From Cubamyces lactineus (lineage: Eukaryota; Basidiomycota; Agaricomycetes; Polyporales; Polyporaceae): a stretch of DNA of 64,000 bases. Every line of letters begins with the position of its first letter. The stretch's first letter is position 1. This document shows, piece by piece, positions 34,877-47,021 of the stretch. Location of the stretch: contig JACDTU010000011.1 of assembly GCA_022376465.1 (NCBI GenBank), positions 62,001 to 126,000 on the forward strand. Direction: 5' to 3'. The translations under genes and the position numbers were made by a program. The notes under the pieces were generated by a model. The model worked only from the letters and a program-made list of their open reading frames with translations, had not been told where the DNA came from and ran no database searches.

Positions 34877-36418
34877 ATGTCTTTCTTCCAACCCCCTCCT
34901 CCTCCCTCAACGAAGCTCGGCCGTCATCGCCAACTCTCTTCGCTAGCAGGTATCCATGTCTCTCCGCTGTGCCTCGGCGGAATGAGCATCGGCGACCAGT
35001 GGGACAAGTTCGGCTTCGGTGCGATGAACAAGGAGAGCAGTTTTAAACTGCTGGACGCCTTCTATGAAGCAGGTGGCAACTTCATCGACACCGCCAACAA
35101 CTATCAGAACGAGTCCTCCGAGAAAATAATCGGCGAGTGGATGGAGCAGCGCGGTATCCGCGACCAAATGATTATTGCGACCAAGGTACATTCAGCGCAA
35201 TCTCAGCAATAAATTGATAGGGCATCAACTGACGTCGCTTCATTGTCCAGTATACCACTATGTACAAGACAGGCGGAGACGATATCAAGTTGAAGTCTGC
35301 GTACCTCGGCAACAATGTCAAATCTATGCACCTTTCGGTCGAGGAGTCACTCAAGAAGCTCCGCACTACGTACATCGATATTCTGTACGTTCACTGGGTA
35401 AGCCGTCACCGCAGCCGCATGAGATTGAACACGACTAACATGTATGCAGTGGGACTGGACGACTAGCATCGAGGAACTGATGAACGGTCTGCATCACCTT
35501 GTCGCTGCAGGCAAGGTTTTGTATTTGGTGAGCAAGAGCCCAGATTTATCGAATCTTGCCGAACGGGCGAGTTAATGAGGTTGTGTAGGGCGTTTCAAAT
35601 ACCCCCGCTTGGGTCGTATCCCGCGCCAACTCGTACGCACGTTTGACCGGCAAGACACCTTTTGCCATCTACCAGGGTCCATGGAGCGTGCTGCAGCGCG
35701 ACCTCGAGCGCGAGATTATCCCGATGGCCAAGGCTGAGGGCATGGCGATCGCTCCTTGGAACGTTCTCGCTGCTGGCAAGATCCGCACGGACGCAGAGGA
35801 GGACGAGCGTCGCAAGACGGGCGAGAAGGGTGCGTATATGGTTCCCATTGGCATTGCCTTGCCGCGGCTCGAGGGCTGGATGGTTCTAACCTTCGCTTCA
35901 GGCCGTACCATGATGGACCCGAGGTGGGAGCGCAACGAGACGGAGAAGAAAGTGGCGAAGGTCCTCGAGGAAGTTGCTGCAGAGGCTGGCGCATCCAACA
36001 TCCAAGCAGGTTTGTCCATAGCCCCTTCCATTGTGACGCATGCGTGTTATCGCTCGGTGCTTACTGACATCGTTGCCCACTGTTCAGTCGCTATCGCCTA
36101 CGTCATGCAAAAGGTTCCATACGTGTTCCCTATTGTCGGCGGGCGCAAGGTCGAGCAGCTGCACGCGAATCTCGAGGCGCTCGATATCGTGCTCACAGAT
36201 GAACTCGTGAAGAAGATCGAGGGCGCGGTGCCCTTCGATCCTGGCTTCCCCAGCACTTTCGTTGTCAGTACTCTCCTTGATTTCAGTCGTCCCGGCTTCG
36301 CTGACGGTAGAGCGCGTTTCAGGGTGACGGCACCGCATACAATATCGCTTATCAGCTCGTAGGCCATTACGACAAATGGCCCGCCGTTCAGGCGATACGC
36401 CCGCAGAAGGCACAGTAG
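34877..36418 (+). CDS. Aldo-keto reductase, aryl-alcohol dehydrogenase-like (copy 1)
   Basis: Seven exons in phase: 34877..35185, 35251..35397, 35450..35527, 35589..35829, 35902..36009, 36088..36263 and 36323..36418, giving 384 residues. It reads [21 protein letters not shown] (catalytic Asp and Tyr), IATKYTT (Lys), YVHWWDWTTS (His), GVSNTPAW and IAPWNVLAAGKIRT. VPYVFPIVGGRKVEQLHAN is near the NADP-binding end. These are features of fungal aryl-alcohol dehydrogenases of the AKR superfamily, which reduce aromatic aldehydes with NADPH. A paralogue lies on the opposite strand at 42620..44157 with the same intron positions. No signal peptide, so cytosolic. Confidence 0.94.
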
Positions 36419-36900
36419 AAGATACTTGGAAGATGTCGCTAAGGTCCGTTATAGGCCGTGCATTACCTTTGTTGCCTTTGTACGAATGAATGAGATGTAT
36501 TGTATCCATAACTTGGGCTTGGCCTTCGAAACGAGTGTATGTGACCGTGCAAGAGGATCATGTTTTGACGTTTGCGAGGGACATACGCTCATTCATTCTA
36601 CAAAAGATAAGCCGTAGTACGAGTTCGACTGAATCGGAGGGTCGACAACCATTCCACAAGATGGAGGCGACAAATAACGAACCCGTTAAGTTCCATGCCG
36701 TCCGTCGCCGCATGGCTCCTCGCCGTCACCCTAGGACCAGCCTCATCTTTGACTTCGTCCACCGCATCACATATCACAAAAGTTATGAGCTGGTCGGTAC
36801 CGTCGCAAGAATTAACTTCCATCATGGTAACTTGGTGGTATCGACGGCTATCCCGGGCTATGTATTTGTGGAGTCTGGAACCGAAAATGAAAACAAAAAG
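36419..36900. other. Intergenic, no feature seen
   Basis: 3' region of the reductase gene up to the tRNA. Confidence 0.5.
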
Positions 36901-36988
36901 TCCTTCGAGCCGGGATCGAACCAGCGACCTCAAGATGCTCTGGTTTTCCAATTACAGTCTCGCGCTCTTCCAACTGAGCTATCGAAGG
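36901..36988 (-). tRNA. tRNA-Tyr (GTA) with intron
   Basis: Minus-strand cloverleaf with acceptor CCTTCGA/TCGAAGG and discriminator A. The anticodon stem CGAGA/TCTTG encloses CTGTAA, followed by a 15-base insert (TTGGAAAACCAGAGC) before the loop closes. This gives anticodon GTA with an intron after position 37. The T arm is CGCTGG-TTCGATC-CCGGC type. Length is 88 with the intron. Eukaryotic tRNA-Tyr genes nearly always carry an intron here. Confidence 0.93.
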
Positions 36989-37288
36989 TTGAGGGTTACT
37001 ATTGAGTAGTGCAATATGTCATGACGTTGTAGGGATACGTAGCTAGAGGTAAGCAGTGATTTATACGTGCAAGATTATTGATACAGATGCCAGACTAGTG
37101 CCATACCGCGGCAGCCGATAGGTCTATATGTAACTATTATACCGTATGAAATAGCGAAGGGATGAGGGTGGGGTGCAGAGAGCCCAACGGCGTCCGGCCC
37201 CTTAGATCCAATGTGTCCGCGGCCGCGACCTGCACAAGCGCCTATACCAGAGTCCACGCTGTAAGCGTGTCTAAAATGCACCGTATCA

Positions 37289-38714
37289 TCATGGCTTGGT
37301 GCTCGAACTTGAGCTGGTGGAAGACCCCGTTGCAGAGCCGGAGCCGGAGCCTTTCCACCACTTGGTGACTTTCTCGGCCGAGTAGCGTATGCTCTTGACC
37401 GGGCCTGCGCTCACGAGACCCTTGAGCGTCTGCACCGCCGAAGGGTACCGCACTATTCTATGCAGCTCTATGGGACAGACGAGTGTGAGCGGACTGCTCT
37501 ACTGTGAACAGCACCGAACAGCACAACAGGTCTCACCTTTCTCGATGACCGTAGGCAGAGCAGGGTCACCTGCCAGCCTAGTCCAGTACACGGCTTCATC
37601 GGCCTCTTTCGGCGGGATTGACGGCTGCGACGCGTAGTGGCCAGTAACGCCTTTGAGCAGGTTCGAGGGGAGCTTGCGCAGATGGGCTGCTCGCGCATGA
37701 GGGCTCGTGTCCTGTTGTATCGTCGACGAATGTGCGGGCCAGTGGACCCCAGGGAGGGCGACGACTAATCGGTGGTAGAGTTCCTTGAACTGCGGCGCTT
37801 GCTTTCGGACGATGTTCCCGACCTTGCCGCGGTTCTCCGCTGGGAGGAGCATGCGCACGTCCCCGCCGTACGAGAAGCCCGCGATACGCTCGAAGAGCTC
37901 CGTCTCGGAAAACCCCTCGGGAAGCGTGAGAAGGGCGGTGCGTACTGCGGACGTGAGGTTCACTTGCTGGGTGAGCCGAACGCGTGCGTCATCCTTGATA
38001 ATGCGGATCGGCTTATGCATCCGACCGGAGAGATAGAGCGACTTCCAGTTGAGCAGGTCTGAGCAGAGGTTGTCTACGGTGGTCACTCCGTACTTTATGG
38101 TCTGCAAGGCCCATGAGCGCCATTCATTGACTCGAAGTGTAGAGCGGACGTACCACACCGTTCATCTGGACCATGGAGTTGAACCACACACCAGGCGGAA
38201 TGTCCTCTACTTTCGCGACAAACGAGGATCCCAGCATCCGCGCGCCCAGAGGATAATGCCCCGGAAACTGGTGCATATTGATCGAGTGCCAGTGGTCGGC
38301 GTGCGTGACCGCGAATAAGAAGTCAAGCATGGGCCCGTCCTTGGACGCCGGGTTGCTCGTCGTGTATCCATCCTGCTCAAACACCCCGGATCCATACGCG
38401 AACGCATACCGGATGGGAGCCTCAAATTTGGCGACGATGCTCTCAAGCAGCGCGCGCGTCGAATCCGCGACCGGCAGGAACTGGTTGCGGCCGAATGAGG
38501 GTGGGAGCGAAGCAAGCACCTGGTGTCTATGAGAGACGGCAGGGCGAGGAGCGGGGTTTAGACGAGTGCGAGCGAGGGGCTTGGCGGTAGAGTGCTTTGC
38601 CTGGGAAGGCGGGGGCGGGGGCGGGGGGTGTGGGCCGGACGATGTCGCAGTCTCTGTGGAGAGCGAGCGAGCGACGAGGGTGGGAATCCTGCGAGCATGC
38701 GTTCGGGAGATCAT
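37289..38714 (-). CDS. TAM41: Mitochondrial phosphatidate cytidylyltransferase TAM41
   Basis: Exons 38714..38154, 38101..37537 and 37467..37289 give 434 residues. The N-terminus is basic and Ser/Thr-rich (MISRTHARRIPTLVARSLS), fitting a mitochondrial presequence. The catalytic part has FAYGSGVFEQ, then GPMLDFLFAVTHADHWHS (nucleotidyltransferase-like GSG and DxxF/V region), FPGHYPLGARMLG, KYGVTTVDNLCSDL and LYLSGRMHKPI. It ends with LKGLVSAGPVKSIRYSAEKV and a Ser/Gly tail. TAM41 makes CDP-diacylglycerol on the inner mitochondrial membrane for cardiolipin synthesis. Length is close to fungal homologues. Confidence 0.95.
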
Positions 38715-39916
38715 GGCGGACGGAGGGAAAGAAAGAAAGGGTGTGCAGCGTGCGTCCTAGCGAATCTTGAGTTTGGCAATGAGATGGACGTCGGTGAGCA
38801 ACATCTGCGTGCGGCAAGGCCAGACGCTCATCAGGACATGCCCGGCCCCAGGTCACGAGATCACTCCGCTCCGTCTGCGCGCCATTCTCCGCAGTGGCGA
38901 TTGCTACAGGTTCTTCCGCACCGCGAGTTTCCTTCATATTTTATCACTGCCCCTTCTCCTCTACAGTGCACATATGGCCTGGGTGACACTATGATGCAAA
39001 CCATAGCTGCGTAGGACATCCTTCGAAGAGGTTCAGTAGAATTCTCCCTCAGTTCTGTGCCGAAACGGCAACAGCATTCCCTCGGCCTTCATAAGCGGCT
39101 GTTACCCAAAAAATCAACCTTCAAGGTGTGTGAGGCACAAAACCTAAGTAAACTTAATTGGAGTAGAAATTGACATTTCAGGGGTCATCTTGGGTGCCAT
39201 AACTCATTGGTGCCACGGACACTGCTGGTATCAGCATTTTACGAACAAAAACGTTGTTCATTCACATAGGCGTTTCCCGTCTGACTGGCATACAACTCTC
39301 ATTGAAACACCATCGTATCAGGACATCATCGGAGCAGTAGGATGTATCGGTGCCGTTGCATTCGGTGCGTCCGGTGCGAGAGGCTGACGCTCGTGTCCTA
39401 GAAGCGCCGGTGTCGTCAAGGTGAGATGTGACTGCGTGACTGGACGCGATTGGACGCGTCGCGTCACAGAGGCGGGTTCCCTTCACGAGTGTTCGGGACC
39501 GAGGAATGAGGTTGGCTCAGCTTCGGAGGTCGAGGGATGTGGTAAGGTGATTGATTCACGTATGCACTGCGCGTACTAGCATAAAATAACATAGGAGCGG
39601 CGGCTTCTGCGAGAAACTGACCAGAGTGTACGAAAAGGGCAATGAAGATGTGTCCGGGGTCCAGACCTACACGCTGCCACCGAAAGAGAGAGATCAGAGG
39701 CGGGGCGAGAGACCGAGCAGCCCAAAGTCTTTCATCCCAAACCTCATCCAACTTGAACATACGAAACCCTCAGACTCTCCGCCGGGGCCTTCTAGTTCAC
39801 CTTGCTTTCCTTCACCATCGCGAGTTCTTGGTTTGACTGCTTGTAATCCCTTTGCTCTGTCTATAGTTTCCCTCTCCTGGTACCGTTCGTTCCTTCTCGA
39901 CTTCTAGTTCAACAAC
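38715..39916. other. 1.2 kb without a supportable gene
   Basis: Divergent promoter region between TAM41 and the NDP-kinase-like gene. Short mixed frames only. Confidence 0.45.
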
Positions 39917-41686
39917 ATGTCCGTCCCTTCTTCCCCCAACCAGGCTCCCGGAGAGATCCTTTCTAGTCCCGCTACCCCTACTACGCGCACCGTCGCTATC
40001 ATCAAGAACCATGCACTCAACCATAGATTCGATATCGAGCTGCGAATTTCCGACGCAGGCTTTGAGGTACGCTGGAAGCGCCTGCGCGAGTAGTCCACTC
40101 CAGGCTGATGTCGCGACGCACCTACATTAGATCGTGAAGGAAAGACAGATGGAGTTCGACGTTGAGACTGACCCGGACACCCTCTATGAGCTGTTCGGGA
40201 GCGACTACGAGTCCTTTGCCGAGTGAGTATTCGCCTGCCCCTGTGCGCGTACCCCTGTGGATCCCTTGCGTCCATTCATATTTCATTCCTCGCTATTAAT
40301 TGCATGTCAACTATAGGGGCCCTGTGTGGGTATATGTCCTCGAGCGCAGGCGCGCCGTCGAAGTGTGGCACTCTCTTATGGGCGACCCCGACCCCGAAGT
40401 TGCGCGCAACAATACCCCCAACTCCATACGCGCGCTCTACGGTATCTCCGCCGCCCAAAACGCTGTCATGGGCTCCGCCGACGTCCAAATGGCCGAAATG
40501 CAGATTCAGGCCATCTTCGCCTCCTCGCCCCCTTTCCCTACTACCGAACTCCCCGACGTGGGACATCCCGATTACGACCACGTTCCTGCCGGCTCGCTCC
40601 GCTCTGTGTCCTCTTCTGTGTTGGAGGCACTTCGCGGCGGCCAGTCCGTGAACGGCTCGTCCACTGCGGGCGCGTCTACTAATGGTGCGGGCAAGTCAAC
40701 ATTCAAGGCGCGCGGCCTACCCCCTACCCACGCCGCGCCCGATATCGTGCCGCGAATGTCCAAGGCGGCAGCCCTTCGCGCGGGAATCCCTGTCGAGACT
40801 CCGAAGCGTGCCCCACCTACGAAGGAGCGCCTCGCGCAGACGTTTGCGAATGTGCCTGGGCACAAGCGTTCCGAAACGATTACTGTCGCATCGACTGCTC
40901 CGCCTGCGGTTGCCCCTCGCATGACCCGCGCAGCGTCGCTCAGGCTTGGTATCAAGCTCGAGGAGAAACCCAAGCGGCCATCGACAAGTAACGGCAGCGC
41001 TGCCGCTACCGCGAAGGACCCTAAGCAAACCTTTGACGGCGTGCCAGGGCATAAGCGTAGGGAGACGATCTCAGTCGCCAGTACGCGTCCGCCTACGGTT
41101 GCCCCCAGGCTGAACAAGAGTGCGGCGCTAAGGCAGCAAAAGGAGGCTGCACCGCCTTCATCCTTCATGTGTAGGTTCATAGCACCTCAATCTAGTATGC
41201 GTTGTACTCATGCGAGTGTTACCCTATCCAGTCCGTCAGCCATCTTCGCAAGGTGCTCCTGCCCGTTCTTCCTCCCGACAGTCCTTCAGCGGTACTAGCT
41301 CTGCTCGCCCTACTGTATCTCGCCCGCCGTCCGCTGCATCCACAACTTCAGGTTCCCGCCCAATGCTGTCACGCACCACTTCTCTCTCTTCCAGGCCCGG
41401 TCCGCGTCCCTCCACCGCCCCATCCGCCAAGTCTTCCGGGACCGTCCCCAAGGCAAAACCCGCGAACGGCAATGCGGGCGCCGTCAAGCAGAACGGGTCC
41501 GAGGATGCGAAGGAAGCTGCCCCTGCGAAGCCTCGTCCGCGCCCAAGCAGCTTGCAAGCGCCTACAGTCGCCCCGCGGACGAACAAGAGTGCGCTGTTGA
41601 GGGCAGCGAAGATGGCTAGCGCGGCTTTGGGCTCTACAAGCGTGAAGGGCAAGCCTGCCCCTGTCCCCCGGGCTGTCAGGGCATGA
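39917..41686 (+). CDS. NDP-kinase-like domain protein with repeated disordered tail; catalytic His absent
   Basis: Exons 39917..40066, 40131..40222, 40317..41170 and 41232..41686 give 516 residues. Residues about 25-175 form a nucleoside diphosphate kinase fold: TVAIIKNHALNHRFDIE, ISDAGFEIVKERQMEF, GPVWVYVLERRRAVEVWHSL, TPNSIRALYG and NAVMGSADVQMAE. The last segment aligns with the NxxHGSD motif, with Met in place of the phospho-histidine, so kinase activity is unlikely. The tail carries two copies of a unit (VPGHKRxETIxVAST.PPxVAPR) and four VAPR/IVPR-type motifs followed by a basic helix (MSKAAALRAG, MTRAASLRLG, LNKSAALRQQ, TNKSALLRAA). Long Ser/Pro-rich stretches separate them. A scaffold or cytoskeletal role is possible but unproven. 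Confidence 0.85.
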
Positions 41687-42619
41687 CCGACCCTCAGGTC
41701 ATCACAATCTTTCAACGACCATCCCCATAAGACGGCGGATTTACGCCAGAAAGCTATGCGATCAAGCATTCGCTACTCCCTCGGAAAGCTTGCACTGGTG
41801 GACGTCAACACCTACGCCTACTCATAGACGCATATACCTGCGCCGCGGCTAGCATTCGCCTCGCAGCGCATGCCTTCGATATCCTATCACGACACCCTTG
41901 GATGACCCCTATGGTACTCTTGCTCTTGATTATGCGCCCATCTCGATATCCCCATCTTAACCCCCTCTCACCCCCTCTCCTCTCTGGCTCTACGGTTTGT
42001 CGCTTCTGTGAATACGCGATTGCGCTTCCTCCGAACATGAACTCTAGCACAGGTGGCCAGCGTTTTGCGCCGTATAATACGCTTTTCTGCTTTTCTCCGC
42101 TTCGGGCAGTCTTTTCCATCCATTCCAAGTTCTCTACTCCGTGGCTGCCCCTTCTTTGGTCGGACCGTTGTTGCTCGCAGTGCTCGTCGTGCTTCCTGTC
42201 GTCTCCTATGCGCATCTCAGTCGATCTATCAGCCCGTCCTCGTTTCTCGTAACTCTCTCGGTGTTGTATGAGTATCCCCTTCCGAATGCTAGAGATGCTG
42301 CAGAAGGACGCCCGGGGTGTCTATCCTCACGATCATGAACCAGGCATGGTACGGGACTCCTTGGCTAATGCACAGACTCTCGAGAGTCAGCGAACAAGTC
42401 AGACGGTGTTGTCACGATCCGTTCTACTTAGAAGAGAGCCGTACAATCACGCCGTATGGCAATGGCATGCGCTGCAGACTTCGGACAACGTGATCGCTCG
42501 GATATAGAATAATTCTAGACCGACTCGTACATTCTATCCCGTGTGTACCACGATCTCTCATACTGACCAACGTCTCGATCTCATCGTGAACAGACATGCG
42601 GCTTTATGCACGCATGAAT
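41687..42619. other. Intergenic between convergent genes
   Basis: About 0.9 kb, with C/T-rich sequence near 41940-42010. No coding pattern seen. Confidence 0.45.
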
Positions 42620-44157
42620 CTAGGACGACGGACGAATGGCAGAGGCGGCCGGCCATTTGTCGAAATGACCCGCGTTCTTGAACAAGAACGAATAGTCGGA
42701 GCCATCCCCCTATCACAAACGCAACTACTGTCAGGACGCGACGGTCTCGTGCAAGGGATCATACTCACTATCATGTTAACAGGGAAGCCAATGTCGAAGG
42801 GTACCACGCTCTCGATGTACTTGATGTGCTCCTCCGTGAGCGAAATATCGAGAGCTTCGATATTGGCTTGCAGATGCTCCGGCTTGCGGCCCCCAAGAAT
42901 AGGGAAGACGTAAGGTGTCTTCTGCATGACATATGCAACCGCAACTGTGATACCAGAACAAATTGACAGTCAGATTAAATGCCGAGACGGATCGAGATGG
43001 ATTTCCGGAAACTGCGGATGGTTGCGCACCTGCCTGAATACTCTTCGCACCAACTTGAGCAGCAACCTCCTCCAGCACTTTGCAGACTTTCTTCTCTGTC
43101 TCCGTACGCTCCCATTCAGGCCCGCGGATCGTACGTCCTATATGGTAATATGGTCAGGGCCTGTGGATTTCCTCATAGACTGTTTGTGTACTCTTACCCT
43201 TCTCGCCGGTCTTGCGGCGTTGCTCTTCCTCCGCGTCGGTTCTGATCCTTCCTCCACCGAGAACCTCCCATGGCGCGATCGCCATGCCCTCGTGGCGGCA
43301 CATGGGGATGATGTCGCGCTCGAAGTCACGAATAAGCACATTCCATCTACCTTGGTAGATGACGAAGGGCGTCTTGCCGTGGTCGCGGGCATACCTGTTG
43401 GCGCTGGAGACGATCCATGCAGGCGTGTCCGAGATACCCTGAGAGGTACAACCAGAATCAGCTTTTACTATCAGAGCGGTAATCATGGCTAGAAACATAC
43501 GAGGTACAGGACTTTGCCAGACGCGACGATGTTGTGCAGGCCGTTCATAACCTCCTCAATGCTGCACGAGTAGTCCCACTACGTCATCATAGCACATGAT
43601 TGTGAGCGATGGATAGGTTGAAGCTGAACGTATGGCCCTCACCCAGTGGACGTAGAGAATATCGACGTACGACGTCCTGAGCTTCTTGAGAGAAGCCTCG
43701 AGGGACACGTGGAGCGACTTCATGTTGTTCCCGACGTATCCGCTCTTCAGCTTCATGTCTGAAGAGCCACGCTTGTAGTTCGTCGTGTACTGAAAATCAC
43801 CCCCTGGGTCAATATAACGGCACAAGCATGACAGGATGGGCATGCAACACGAACCTTCGTCGCGATGACCATCTGGTCGCGAACACCGCGCGACTCCATC
43901 CACTCGCCAATGAACGCCTCGGAGGTCTCGTCCTGGTAATTGTTCGCGGTGTCGATGAAATTGCCGCCAGCCTCATAGAATGCATCGAGGAGCTTGAAGC
44001 TCATCTCCTTGTTCATTGCGCCTAGCGGTTCCCATTTGTCGCCGATGCTCATGGCTCCGAGCTGGAGGGGCGAGACATGGATGCCGGCAGAGGGCGCGAG
44101 CTGACGGTGGCGGCCGAGCTTGGTCTTGGGAGCAGGCGGGGGAGCGAAGAGAGACAT
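42620..44157 (-). CDS. Aldo-keto reductase, aryl-alcohol dehydrogenase-like (copy 2)
   Basis: Seven exons in phase: 44157..43855, 43789..43643, 43578..43501, 43438..43198, 43137..43030, 42944..42769 and 42709..42620, giving 380 residues. Exons 2 to 6 have exactly the lengths of those in the copy at 34877 (147, 78, 241, 108 and 176 bases), and the first and last differ by six. Key motifs are kept: [57 protein letters not shown] and [15 protein letters not shown]. The first intron uses the weak donor GTTCGT. The two genes are an inverted duplicate pair about 6 kb apart with unrelated genes between. Both look functional. Confidence 0.94.
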
Positions 44158-44232
44158 GGCGATTGTTGTGCGTTATACGGGTGGGCTGGAGGAGAGAAGA
44201 AGGGCTTGGTCGATCTGTATGATCCTCCAGGG

Positions 44233-44243
44233 TATATATATAT
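44233..44243 (-). promoter_or_regulatory. TATA box of the second aldo-keto reductase gene
   Basis: An alternating TA run of 11 bases about 76 bases before the ATG at 44157, matching the TATA box of the paralogue. Confidence 0.55.
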
Positions 44244-44769
44244 GGGAGTAGATTTTTTTCGGCCGGGAGAGCTTGGGTATGGCCATACGCGGCGCATCGC
44301 AGAACGGAGCCCCGATCGGGGCATTTGACGGTGGTTGATTGGTGACAAAATGCATGAGTGGAAGAAGACGAGCCGCCTCGGGGAGGCAGCCATGGATGTT
44401 TTGACAATACTTGCTCAGCAGATCCAGTGATTCCACTAAGCAGATGTACCGCTATCTTGCTTGGAAAGCAATCGTACGCGACAATTCCCGGTCGGGGACC
44501 CTACCTGGCAGACTGGAAGTTGAAATTGAGTGGCTGATCAGGTTCGTCTTGAATATCAGTACTTACCATGGGGCTAGACACGACACGTCCTCATTTGTTG
44601 TGCGCCACTAGACGCGGCCGGATGGATGGCAATCCTATCATTTGAGCAGAGAATTGAGCTCAGCCTTAGAATGACACTCGTCCATTTCCTACTAGTAGTA
44701 GTAGTAAGTAGCAGTTTGAGTACAGAGAACAAATTCGAGCTTTGGCGCCCATCTATCGGGTACTAATTA
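44244..44769. other. Intergenic with short TAG/GTA triplet repeat
   Basis: Upstream region of the reductase gene. A short run of TAG triplets lies near 44692-44710. Nothing else seen. Confidence 0.45.
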
Positions 44770-44777
44770 CTCATCGC
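44770..44777. repeat. Left 8-base target-site duplication CTCATCGC
   Basis: Identical to 47022..47029. The copies lie directly outside the two ends of the hAT-like element. Confidence 0.88.
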
Positions 44778-44786
44778 TAGTGTTGC

Positions 44787-44799
44787 CGTCAAGCCAAGC
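44787..44799. repeat. Subterminal inverted repeat, left copy
   Basis: CGTCAAGCCAAGC, the exact reverse complement of 46240..46252, inside the hAT element. Confidence 0.7.
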
Positions 44800-46239
44800 T
44801 CGGCTGGACGGCTGGCTGGGCTTGAGTACCAAGCTGTAGAGCTTGGTGATGTAAGCTAAGCCAAGCCGAAAATGCGAGAACCTGGCTGGTAAGTAGCTGG
44901 CTGTCTGTCGGCTACACGGGGGAAGCAGAAACTACGGATGATTTTGAGAATTTTGATCTTTAAGAATTCTTGACGACGAACTTAGGGGAATCTGATTTGG
45001 AGACCCTCCAGAGAAACCTAAGAGCGAGGAAATCTCAAGGTACTCTCAAAAGTGATCGCCCGATGATCTGACAAATTGATGCACAGATGGACAGCAATTC
45101 AGCCCAAATTTGGCACTCCATACGTATATTCCAGGCCCCTTTCCTTGCGCTGAATTCACAAAATTATGCACACGCAATCGTCGTAGCCAATGTAACCAAA
45201 TAGTATTCAAGGGCATTCCATGTACTACAACAAAATATGACTACACAAAGATGGATTAGTCGCAGTCGACCGCCTCCGTAACTTGAAGCCTCCGTAGCCC
45301 AATGCATGAACGCACTGCCAGAGCACTGTATCGCAATGACAGCCACCTGCCGTTGACGTTAGTGTGAGAGGTCAATGGAAGACAAAACTTGGCCTCACCT
45401 GTGACCCAGGCACCTCATCACAAAGGACGGTGCACGATGCAAGTTCGAATGTGATGCTCAGTGGAAAAGATCGTGCGCAGCGGGCAGAGGGAGCGAGGGA
45501 AGGCGAACGGGGAGAGAAGGTGACCTTGACCACAGGGAGCATGCGTTTTTATGCAATAAACTGGCCGTGGGAACAGAGAACACGCTGGAATCTGGTTGTT
45601 TCGGCCGTAAACACTTTGCCGTCGCCGGCCGAAGCCCCAGAATGGGGGTTTCCATCCTTTGGGAACCTCCGGATCTCGCTTGACTGATGCCGGTGCCCGG
45701 CCGTTTGGGCACGGAAATTTCTGACGCTCAACTTTATGAGTATCTCTAAAGCTCGGCTAACATAAGCGAGGTTTTAAGATTATTGAAAAAAGCCCTCTGG
45801 GCGTGTAGCAAGCTGGCTTTGTTTCGGGAGAAGCGCCTAGGGATTTCGCTGGGAATTCCAGGATATGACCCGCGGTTGACGCCAAGTCCTGCTTGACGCT
45901 CGTCAGCGGCTTTAGCGTCTTGACTCTACAAACCTCAAAACCATCAAACCTGCTCCTGCAACGTACATAGTGTAGTACACGAATGCAATGTCATGTATCA
46001 CCCTTATCGAGTTGGTATAATCCACAGTGATTTTGTTGTTCAAACCACCATTTGCACGCTGCAGCAGTCTATGATCCCGGTTTGAGCCATACCTACTAAA
46101 TTTGGGGGCTGGCGCCTGGCCGCTTTCACTCCGACAGCAAGCCAGCTATACAGCTGGAACCCAGCCAGCTACCCCGCAACTCGGCTTGTTACGGCTTGCC
46201 GCGGCAAGCTCCCTCAAGCTCCCCGGCTTGGCTTAGCTG

Positions 46240-46252
46240 GCTTGGCTTGACG
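46240..46252. repeat. Subterminal inverted repeat, internal right copy
   Basis: GCTTGGCTTGACG, inverted copy of 44787..44799. It sits about 770 bases inside the true right end and may mark an older end or a nested rearrangement. Confidence 0.65.
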
Positions 46253-47021
46253 AGGGAAGAGCCGACGCTCGGCGCGTCGACGACAACCGTGCTTGACGGA
46301 CAACTACAAGAGTTCAATGACACGAATGTCCGTGACCTGGATGTTTATGACAAATTTTTCTTCAGATTTTCTTATTTTATACTGAAAACGGACCGAGTTC
46401 TGAGTACTAGTTTTATGCTCATTCAGCCGCATACAAGGGAATAGCCGAACTTATATATAGTCTTGTCTGTAGGATTGTCACCAGGGTGAGCGTACATGCA
46501 GTTATGTACTGGTGGATTCAAGAGGATATGTACTATAATGTAACTATGAGAACCCTGCAGCACGAAACTCTACATGTACGGAGCATTGCTTGCGTGTTGC
46601 ACTAGGTAGCGAGGATATGAACGTATGGGTAATGTGCACAACGAGCCGGTAGTCGAATGTTGCCCGACTGCAAAGATCTGGGTTAACAGGGTCAATGGAG
46701 ATACAGTTATCTTACTAGAGTAGTAGCCGATCGAGGAGATGACGAAACAACCAAGTTACGATGAGGAGCCGAGTTGTGTCTGCCCTAGCATCTGTTACAT
46801 TCGTACTAAGAGACCGCGATTGAGATGTCGAAATGTCTATGATGCATATGTAGTATCTTCAAGAGCGGCCGCGTTAGTCTCTGTAGAACGTGCGCGTGAG
46901 CGCCGAGACGAGCGTTCCGTCGGACGGTGCCGGAGGCCGTGTCGGGTGCTACCGGGTGCATATATCCGGCTTCATTGTGGGGGGGCAAGGAACCGTGTCA
47001 AGCACGGTAACGGCAACACTA

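Larger units (their letters stand above)
44778..47021. mobile_element. Non-autonomous hAT element, 2244 bp
   Basis: The left end starts TAGTGTTGCCGT and the right end finishes with its exact reverse complement. Both are flanked by the same 8 bases, CTCATCGC. A TAGTG-type terminus, a short inverted repeat (12 bases) and an 8-base duplication are hallmarks of the hAT superfamily. Subterminal regions are packed with AGCC/GGCT words, as expected for transposase-binding repeats. CGTCAAGCCAAGC at 44787..44799 recurs inverted at 46240..46252. The interior is AT-richer than the genes around it and has no frame resembling a hAT transposase, so mobility would need a transposase from elsewhere. The intact duplication suggests a fairly recent insertion. 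The right end lies about 140 bases beyond the THI4 stop codon. Confidence 0.88.

Noticed and set aside
46196..46444. 82-residue open frame inside the hAT element
   Set aside because: It spans the subterminal repeat and has no similarity to a transposase.
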